Shown: piece by piece, positions 56,615-64,000 of the stretch
Position numbering within the stretch: the first letter of the stretch is position 1
Layout of the letters: each line of letters starts with the position of its first letter
From: Neoceratodus forsteri
Lineage: Eukaryota > Chordata > Ceratodontiformes > Ceratodontidae
Assembly: GCA_016271365.2 (NCBI GenBank)
Contig: CM057453.1
Span: forward strand, 502,671,001-502,735,000
Length of the DNA: 64,000 bases
Direction of reading: 5' to 3'
Made by a program: the position numbers and the translations under genes
The notes under the pieces: model-generated
What the model was told of the DNA's origin: nothing
What the model saw: only the letters and a program-made list of their open reading frames with translations
Database searches by the model: none

Positions 56615-57730
56615 ATGTGTGTCAAATCGTGGATCCTGTTCTGGTCCTTCTTCTATCTCATATCGCGTGCCCAATATATGCCACCTCAAGCCTTTATTAC
56701 TGTGGATACTAATCTGATCTGCTCTGTAACAAGTTCCTGTCCCTATGTGGATATATGCCTTTTCAACTCCCCAATTCTTAAACACTATTTTCATATTACC
56801 TTTAATGCTGGTACACGAAATGAATTACCACCTCAGCCTATGACGTCTGCCAACGTCATAGAGGCGTCACCTCTCTGGATAGCAGTCAGAATTCTCGTCT
56901 CTGCCACCCTTAGTGGGAAGGGCAAAAAATGTTGGCGCACGCCCCCCCAGGACGATGGCTTACAACGACGTAAAGGGGTTACCAGTACGAAGCTTACTAT
57001 TTCCACTCTAAGAAAACTTTTACTCCTTCTTCTTCTGTGCTTAGGAAATGTGGAGCTCAATCCGGGACCACCAGCTGCAATCCCATCGCCCTCTGGCCTT
57101 GCCATACTGAAAGGCATGAGTTTCCTCCACATTAATGTATGCGGTCTGTTAAAAAAGTTCTCCATGATCCAGGCCTGGGTCCTCCATACTCGACCAGACA
57201 TCCTAGTGGTTTCAGAAATCTGGCTTAGACCGGCCACCTCTGACAGGGAAGTCAATATCCCTAACTATTTACTATTTAGAGCAGACAGACACTCCAGGGG
57301 TGGAGGGGTTGCCGTCTGTGTCAAGGATAGGTATATGACATCCTGTCCGAGTGCTTTATCTGTTGCAAATGCTTATGAATGTCTGTCTCTTCAAGTCACC
57401 ATCTTGCACACTTCAACATTATGTGTCATAGTGTGCTATAGACCTCCTTCTGCCGATCTACAGTTGTTACCTCATCTGAGTAATATCATTGAACAACAAT
57501 CCTCAGAAATAATTATTCTTGGGGATCTTAATTTAGACTGGCTATCTAAAACTGCCGCTCCTCTCGTAGCTTTCTGTGACACCCATGGATTATTGCAACT
57601 CATTGTCGAACCAACACGAGCAAATAAAAAGAACGTGGATAACGGCTCCCTGCTGGATGTTATCCTAGTGAATAAACCACATCTCTTCTCCTTTGCTGGC
57701 ACCTTCTTCAGTGATAACAGTGATCACTAA
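56615..57730 (+). pseudogene. L2 ORF2 N-terminus: leader, 2A-like motif, intact endonuclease
   Basis: 371 codons without interruption. Residues 1-125 are a leader with no known domain. At about 131-152 the sequence reads RKLLLLLLLCLGNVELNPGPPA: a hydrophobic run then a 2A-like G-N-V-E-L-N-P-G-P (consensus has Asp for the Asn), where ribosomes can skip the Gly-Pro bond. The APE endonuclease follows with HINVCG (catalytic Asn), VVSEIWL (Glu), GGGVAVCV, VCYRPPSA, ILGDLNLDW (Asp, Asn) and SDNSDH (Asp-His) at the very end, then TAA at 57728. All nuclease blocks are intact, so this is the best-preserved LINE coding segment in the window. The methionine chosen is the first in frame. Confidence 0.88.
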
Positions 57731-59957
57731 TTTATTGCTTGCATAAGATCATGCAACAAACCTACTACTTCACCAAAGTTTGCTGCCAAGAGATCTAGAT
57801 GGAACTTTGATCTCACTGCCTACATAAATGAACTGAAACACTCCTTGTATTGGCAAGAGTTCTATTTGGCAAGAAACAGGCAATCAGCATTCGACATATT
57901 CAGCAAAATTATCCTAGATGCCCTAAATAAATATGCCCCTATAGTTAAGGTATGAATAGCAAAAAATGCATATAGATGGTTTACACCATTATAAAAATCT
58001 GCATTGACCGAAAGAGATAACCTGTGGAAAAAAGCACGTAAAACCCTGTCTGCTGTTTACTGGTGCAAGTTCAGAAGGACACAAAACTCATGTACTAGAA
58101 TGGTTAGAGATACAAAAGCTGCATACTGTCATTCTGAGTTTCTCCATGCCTCTAAAAATCCTACAACATTTTGGAAAACCGTCAAGGACTTGTCTGGTCA
58201 CACGTTCGGTGGCTCACTACCTGATGAAATCTCCTTAAATAATAACACAATTAGTGACAGACTGGAAGTTTTGGATGCCTTCAGTAATCACTTTGCGACT
58301 GCAGGCTTAGCCTTCGACAATTCCCCTGCGAATTTGATATGCTCTCAGGTGGATAATCGAGGTGCAGATCCTAGCATCACTGATTCAGTCTTCTCCTTGC
58401 GTCCTGCTACTCTGAAAGAAGTTGAAGACCTATTGCTAAAACTGGATGTAAAAAAAAAAGTGCTGGTTCGGATACCCTCGACCTATAATTTTGAAGGTGG
58501 CCATCCATGTGTTAGCCGTGCCCATAACCCATTTATTTAACCTATCATTAACTCGAGGATCCATTCCTTCAATATGGAAAACCGCGCACATCATACCCCT
58601 GTTCAAGTCCGGAAAGCCCTGTGATCTAAATAATTACAGACCAATTTTGATTCTCCCAGTCTTGTCAAAATTACTGGAAAAAGTTATAAGTAACCAGCTG
58701 AGGCACTATCTAGAAGGTAATAACCTGCTTAATCCAGTCCAGTCAGGGTTTAGAGCTAAACATAGCACCATCACAGCACTTGCCAAAGTGACTAATGACT
58801 GGTAAAGAGAGCTAGACAATAGGAATTACACCTGCGCCGTATTCTTGGACCTGAGCAAGGCCTTCGACACTGTCGACCATTCTCTGCTACTCTCTTCCCT
58901 GACCTCACTAGGTGCTGACCCATTATCTTTACAGTGGTTCAACAACTACCTCTCTGATCGTTTCCAGCAGGTGAAAGCGGAAGGAGATCTCTCAACTCTC
59001 AAACCTCTCCTAAGAGGTGTTCCCCAGGGTTCTATCTTAGGACCGATCTTATTTGCAATATACATCAACAATATTGATGAAAGCATAACTAAGGCCAACA
59101 TTCATCTGTTTGCAGAGGACACAGTTCTTTACAAAAGCCACCCGTCATTACAATCTGCATGTAATCACCTTCAGTCTGAGTTCAACCTGCTGCAACACCA
59201 ACTCCTAAACAAAAAACTATTACTTAACGCCAAGAAAACAAAAGCAATGCTCTTTTCTCCCTCTGCACAAATGGTAAATTCAGCCCTATCAGATCATGTG
59301 CCGCAGATTACTACAGTTCTTGGCGAGAAGTTGGAATTTGTCCCTAAATTCAAATACCTGGGAGTATGGCTGGACCATAGGCTGTCCTTTATAGAGCACG
59401 TTGAAGAATTAATTACTCAGAAAAATTACGACAGAGACTTGGCCTGTTCTTCAGGATAGCCCGCTTCTTAACTAGAAATGCCAAACTGCAGCTGGTACAA
59501 TCAACCTTTCTATCCTTGATAGATTATGCCGACATCCTCTAGAGTCACTGTCCCATTTCCTACCTCACCAAACTTGACACATTATATCATAGAGCTTGGA
59601 GGTTCATCACAGGCCTGCCTTATTCCACTCACCACTGCTCCCTATATCAATCAGTGGGGTGGAGTTCTCTTCAAGTCAGGCGTAATAAAAATGCAGCCTT
59701 ATGGACTCTTGAGAGCCATCTCCAGAAAACTGCCCCAATACATTACAGACTGTCTTCCTATAAAACCAATAGGCAATTACGCCCTGAGAAGTTGCAAATC
59801 TCTCCTACTGATGGTTCCCAAAGTTAACTCTTGCTTTGGCAGGGCTGCTATAAGCTTTACACTGTCCTCTTTGTGGAATAAATTGCAAAAAACTGAAACT
59901 GAGGTCACCCATCAGCATCTCTTCTTTCAAGCTCTTATATTCACATCTCAGAAATGA
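57731..59957 (+). pseudogene. L2 ORF2 linker, RT and C-terminus, broken
   Basis: The endonuclease frame continues past the stop (FAAKRSRWNFDLTAYINEL) with stops at about 57953 and 57992, then opens at 58004-58540 (TERDNLWKKARK, FWKTVKDLSGH). A run of ten A near 58450 shifts the frame, so 58491-58805 (WKTAHIIPLFKSGKPCDLNNYRPI) and 58845-59459 use another. Block A is DLSKAFDTVDHSLL, block B GVPQGSILGPILF; the catalytic box reads LFAEDTVLY, with Glu (GAG) replacing the first Asp. Residues KLLLNAKKTKAMLF and FKYLGVWLDHRLSF follow. A further shift near 59430 leads to 59526-59957. Confidence 0.9.
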
Positions 59958-60288
59958 TCAGTGCAATTGTTTCCCATGACCATGAATTGTCATCATGCTA
60001 ACCTGTATCATTTAACCGTGAACAAATTACTTCTAGTGCTTGTCTCCTCTTTGGCCCTGGTTCGTCATCATGCTTTCATGTAACACCTTGATGCCTCTGT
60101 CCTCCCTTTGATACTGGTCTATCTTCCTGCTTTCTCCAGCCTTCTTTTCACAACTCTATACTGTACTCATCCACAATCTACACGCAATCATACTATAAAA
60201 GTCCTAACTCCCCTTTCCCTCTTCCCGTAGGCCCCCACCGCCGCATCAGTTCTACTGACCTATCCTTGGGACTTCACTTCTCACAGGG

Positions 60289-60480
60289 AGGCAGTATAGC
60301 GCAGTGGTTTAAGGCTCTGAGCTGCAAATCTGGTGACATCCAGCAGACCAGACTTGGGTTTGAATCCCACAGCTTCCACTTGCATATTGTGTGACCCTGA
60401 GCAAGTCACTTAACTTCCCTGTGCTCCCAGGTCGCTCCTGTAAAAAAGCTATCAGCTTAGTGTGCTACTGCTGGCTAAAC
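60289..60480 (+). mobile_element. tRNA-derived CORE-SINE
   Basis: A polymerase III A box, tagcgcagtgg, is at 60297-60307 and a B box, GGTTTGAATCC, at 60357-60367, 50 bp apart as in tRNA genes. The MIR-type core gtgaccctgagcaagtcact follows at 60391-60410. It sits in the 3' UTR of the L2 element. No clear target duplication was found, and the 3' limit is uncertain. Confidence 0.82.
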
Positions 60481-60900
60481 AACTAAAAAAAAATTGTCTA
60501 TCCTTCGCTTACGTATTACATACCCCTCCTGGTACCCCATCTACCATTAGTTGGTGGTTCTCCAAGCCATTTTCATGGCTAGTACTAGTGACTGCCCCGG
60601 TAAATAAACTAACTGGTACTTCTGTACAGAGAACATGGTTTATATACAGTTGCATGGTTCAATGGTGGACCCGCCCCCTTGTATTTGAATCCTCCTCTGT
60701 TATGGCTTGCCTTGTCTTCCTTTTATCATTTGACTCCCCTATTACTGCACCATTGTGTTTGTGTTTATATACTTATTTACATGTATTTATATGTTTTTAT
60801 GATGGATGTTACCTGACCCTGTTCTAACCAGGTCCATCTTGTAAAAGAGCTCTGCTCAATGATGTTCGCCTGGATAAATAAAGATTTTGATTGATTGATA

Positions 60901-61389
60901 CGTAATGCAGTGCACATGCACATAGTATCTCAAACCCTTGTATGAGTGGGATTCTACACTAATTAAATAACAAAAGAAGTTAAGTGACCACATTCTGAAT
61001 TGGCTTTGGTTGGATAAAGTAACCAGGTAAATAATACCTGGTTCTGCTTCTTGTTGGTCTTTTTAATGTTGTTTGCTCAAAAATTGGAGGCCAACCTGCT
61101 CTCATCATGCAGTAAACTGCATATTTTAACACCTCAGATTTAACTCTTTTTTTTGGAGTAGGCCCCCCCCAAAAAAAAAATCATAGCGACGAACCTGCCT
61201 TACCACACACCTCCTCATGGCATCCTGTGGCAGCACCGTACCTACAGTGGCCCCCATGGAGGAGAGTGAAAGTTACCTCCTGGGTTCTGGCTTGGGGTCT
61301 GCACTGCCAAGGTGACAGAGATTTGTAAATTATTTCTCAGTCAGGCCATCTAGTACTGTGATTTCTGGCATAGGCAGACTTGTATGAGG
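60901..61389. other. non-coding stretch
   Basis: Nothing recognised; C and A runs near 61163-61180. Confidence 0.4.
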
Positions 61390-62480
61390 CTCCTTGTCCC
61401 AATTCACTGCTGCAGAGAATCCTGCTTTTCAGAAGCAAAATTGATTATGGTTTCTGCACTGATATTTTCCCAGGCTGTTTTCTGTAGCCCAATGGCATCT
61501 TGCAGTATAATGCATTTCACACATTCTGTAGCCATCAGCTTGGCCCCAGTGTCCATCTCTGCCAACACCCGTGTCCTTGTGCCGTTAATGTAGTGCCTCG
61601 TCATGGCACAAATAATCCCCGGATCTAGGGGTTGGATTACTGAGGTAATGTGGGGGGGCAACAAAATGAATTTAATATTTCTGAGCCCCTGGACGTCTGG
61701 ATGACTGAAATTCTTGAGAAGGAGTGTGAATTTTTCTACCACAGAGATGTTTGTCCCATTGATGCACACAATCCATAAAAATCTCACTGGTCATCCAGGC
61801 TTTTTGCTGGGGTAGTGTACAGGAAGATGGGCAACAACGCAAAAGCACTTTAGTTGTGCTGATTTCCCTATAACCAGAAGCTGCTGTTTTTCTGAGCCAT
61901 CCATATTAACAGCACACCATCAGTGATATGTACTCCTTGGCATTCTTCTTTCCCTGAGGCATGTCAGAATGGAAGGTAAGGTGCATTGGTGCTATACCCG
62001 ATGCACCAAAAAAAAAAAAAAAGGCCGGTTTCGTCAGTGTTAACCATATTCCCTGGGCTATAACCCATTAGTATGTCAGGTAAAACATTGCTTATCCAGG
62101 AGCCAGCATCAGGGGCATCTGCATTTAGTTTTTCTCCATAGATCTTCTGGTAGCAGATGTTATTTCTGGCTTTCCGACACTGTAGCCAATGTTCAGTGGG
62201 ATTGAAGTGCACTTCCCAGACCATCCGCGATCTGCTTAGCTTTCTCAAGGAGAAGGGGTCCACTCGCCAAAGCATCTCTCTCTCTCTTACTTTCTCGCAC
62301 AGTGGAGAACCACAGGAGCAAAGCATCCTCCACCTCACTGTCCTTCCCTTCCTGTTTCCACTTCTGTAGCAGATTCTGATTTGTATGCCAGTCGGTAAGA
62401 ATGTGGTCTTTTGATTTCAAAGGGTTGGAAAGTGTTGATTTGGGCAGTGAGAAATGTGCCTCAAGGTCACATATGCGCAT
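61390..62480 (-). pseudogene. pogo/Tigger-type transposase, broken
   Basis: Three minus-strand pieces, N to C. 62480-62193: CENP-B-like DNA-binding part with FSLPKSTLSNPLKSKDHIL and VEDALLLWFSTVRE. 62220-61985: FNPTEHWLQCRKARNNIC, then DILMGYSPGNMVNTDETGLFF with the first catalytic Asp in TDETG. 61787-61404: FILLPPHITSVIQPLDPGIICAMTRHY, the end of the DDE domain with the final Asp in PLDPG. The segment with the second Asp (about 61790-61980) is scrambled. Frameshifts lie near 62210 and 61980 (a run of A at 62007-62021). The frame family is Tc1/mariner superfamily, pogo branch. Host relatives such as TIGD genes are possible, but the breaks argue for a dead transposon. Confidence 0.82.
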
Positions 62481-62839
62481 TCAGGGGAGGACATCGATCT
62501 GCTTGAGAATGTCTACCTTGCAGGAGAGAGGGAGGGGCTCTGTGCCTTGAGGCCATGGCAGTTCGGGTTTGGGCAGACAGGTAAACGTACAAGCAACACA
62601 AACAGCACAGCAGGTGAAGAATGAGACAGCTGCTAGGTAGGAAAGGATACATTTAACACAGACAGTACAGCTGAGATAGATAACCGCTTAACCACTTGAC
62701 ACCTGATTGACGAATTAATGCCTGCAGCAAGGAAATTAATGTTGTTAAAGAGTCCTCACAGCCTAAGTCACTGTCTGCAAAAAATGGCCTACAACATCAA
62801 TTCTAAATAGTGGATTTAACATTGCAATGTATATAGTTT

Positions 62840-62910
62840 GGTTTGGGCAGACTGATTTTGTTCACTATAACCGGATGTTCACTATAGCTGGGTACTTTAT
62901 AAGTGGCATC
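62840..62910. repeat. possible Tigger-like terminal sequence
   Basis: 'ttgttcactataaccggatg' followed by 'ttcactatagctgggtac' repeats a GTTCACTATA motif, like the repeated GTTCGTTATA blocks near the ends of some Tigger elements. No matching left end was found. Confidence 0.3.
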
Positions 62911-63818
62911 CACTTTTAACCAGCAGTAGGAGATTCAGTAGCCTGCAGTGCATGTTAGAGTTTATATAAGCTCTGACTTTTGTTTGCTGGTCATGCTGTC
63001 CTCTCTGGACCAATATATTCACAGAGAACTGTACTTAGCCCCTGGAGAAAAGCTGACACAGAAAACGTGATCAGACTCTTTAAAAGCTGTAACATGCACT
63101 GCATGCTATTGAATCAGTACTGCTCTTATGTCATCTGCAGGGGATTCTGGGATTTGTAATGACAGAAGATGTCAGCCTAGAATTAATCAAAATTAGTGTG
63201 ATATAATTTATTATACTACAGTAAACAGTAAGTAAACCAAAATGTTTTTGCACACAAAGCGCATGTTGGGACCAGCCCCTCACTTGAGTGTGGGGGTCCT
63301 TTGCACTGACTGTTCCCCTTTAAAGTAATTTGCATTTAGCTCTTCAAATCAGATTTCTTCCTTAGACTGCTAAATTGTTTTGCCTGTGGGTTGTTGAGTG
63401 AAAGTGAAGTACAGTTTCACTAGTTTATGACTCAGTGGGGCATGATTTGTTCATATTGTGACAGGTTCCAATTAGATTGAGGTTGATTACTCATTTTAAC
63501 ATATGGTTTAGGATTTATTAATTTTAGATTAAAGATTACAGTATAAATAAGAAATACATTAATACAAATTATGAAATGGGTAAAGTAAACCAAGAAATAT
63601 GACTGGTCAGATGAGATTACATGACAGTACATTAAATTTTGCTTAAGCAGCCCCTTTTTATCAAGGTTATATAGGAATTTTGGACTGATATGAGTCCACG
63701 GCGCAGCAAGGGTTAAAGTGTATATTGTCTTCATATAAATAGATTGTGCCTAGTAGTTGTTTGCTGTTGCCAGTTTGCTTAAATACACTAAAGCCATCAC
63801 AAACGTGACGGCTATCAA
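62911..63818. other. non-coding stretch
   Basis: No gene or repeat recognised. Confidence 0.4.
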
Positions 63819-64000
63819 GGTAACAGAGCAACTAATCTTGGGCTAATTCAACATAAACTGGGCCCAGGACCTTGGTTATGTCTCGAAGTCCCTGACCCAA
63901 AAAGTAGGTCTGACGCAGGTCATCTCCGAACCGACCAGACTTAAAACTGGGAACCACACCACCCTGGACTGGGCTCTGGTGTCTAACCTCACTAATATAC
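63819..64000 (+). pseudogene. LINE endonuclease fragment, cut by window edge
   Basis: The frame reads LILG-stop-FNINWAQDLGYVSKSLTQKVGLTQVISEPTRLK in two parts, then TTLDWALVSNLTNI. These are the APE endonuclease GDFN block (Asp codon changed to a stop) and the VISEPTR and LDWALVSN blocks of an L2/CR1-group LINE. It runs off the right edge. Confidence 0.8.

Larger units (their letters stand above)
55620..60900 (+). mobile_element. L2-type LINE with duplicated 5' segment
   Basis: Upstream repeats (55620-56514), ORF2 (56615-59957 in several frames), 3' UTR with a CORE-SINE (60289-60480), and a 3' end 'gagctctgctcaatgatgtt' plus 'aaataaagattttgattgattga', the repeat tail that marks L2. About 5.3 kb. 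The assignment of the duplicated 5' segments to the element is inference. Confidence 0.82.

Noticed and set aside
60297..60367. Possible functional tRNA gene
   Set aside because: A and B boxes are present but the sequence does not fold into a cloverleaf and continues into a SINE core.
61404..62480. Possible host TIGD or JRK-type gene
   Set aside because: Frameshifts and a scrambled centre of the DDE domain indicate a dead transposon.

Overview
This window is vertebrate nuclear DNA: single-gene intronic sequence crowded with transposable elements. There are no bacterial-type operons and no long intact gene. By eye I find CR1 and L2 non-LTR retrotransposons, a Penelope-like element, a DIRS-like element with inverted termini, Tc1, pogo/Tigger, piggyBac-like and hAT-like DNA transposons, CORE-SINE sequence, foldback elements and degenerate satellites. 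This mixture suits a non-mammalian vertebrate with a large genome; an amphibian such as a caecilian is plausible, but the sequence alone does not settle it.

The host-gene signal is on the + strand. A 41-nt exon at 49768-49808, with consensus splice sites, encodes ADGPYLQIIEQPKQ, the start of the Rel homology region of NF-kappa-B p105 (NFKB1). A 31-nt exon candidate at 43821-43851 (ETFSSTQEQE plus one base) joins it in the correct phase and resembles the short variable segment that precedes this motif in NFKB1. If so, the window lies in the 5' part of NFKB1 and nearly everything else is intronic TE sequence. I found neither the first coding exon nor the next Rel-domain exon.

Layout: 1-2079 CR1-A LINE (+), cut by the left edge. 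6569-10249 a processed retrocopy (-) with 14-bp target duplications, split by a Tc1 element (8493-10131). 11098-13425 two Penelope-like 3' ends placed head-to-head. 14652-15744 a CR1-A 3' end split by a TTAA-flanked piggyBac-like MITE. 16150-26400 remnants of a satellite of about 77 bp on both strands, interrupted by a non-autonomous DIRS-like element (17251-21700), a CR1 fragment and smaller insertions. 26989-35690 a hAT-like MITE, foldback elements, a minisatellite with an open frame, a poly(A) retroposon, microsatellites and short tandem repeats.

36013-41438 an A-rich CR1 (ORF1 esterase remnant, endonuclease, RT) carrying a minus-strand CR1-B, which itself carries a minus-strand CR1-A. 42241-43350 a CR1-B 3' end followed by a foldback element. 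43821-49808 the NFKB1 exons. 49318-49589 a hAT-like MITE with exact 8-bp duplications. 51120-55195 and 55620-60900 two L2-type LINEs; the second has duplicated 5' segments, a 2A-like GNVELNPGP motif and an embedded CORE-SINE. 61390-62480 a pogo/Tigger transposase relic (-). 63819-64000 another LINE endonuclease, cut by the right edge.

All mobile-element coding regions carry stops or frameshifts. Alignments were made by eye, so boundaries are approximate except where target duplications or terminal repeats fix them.
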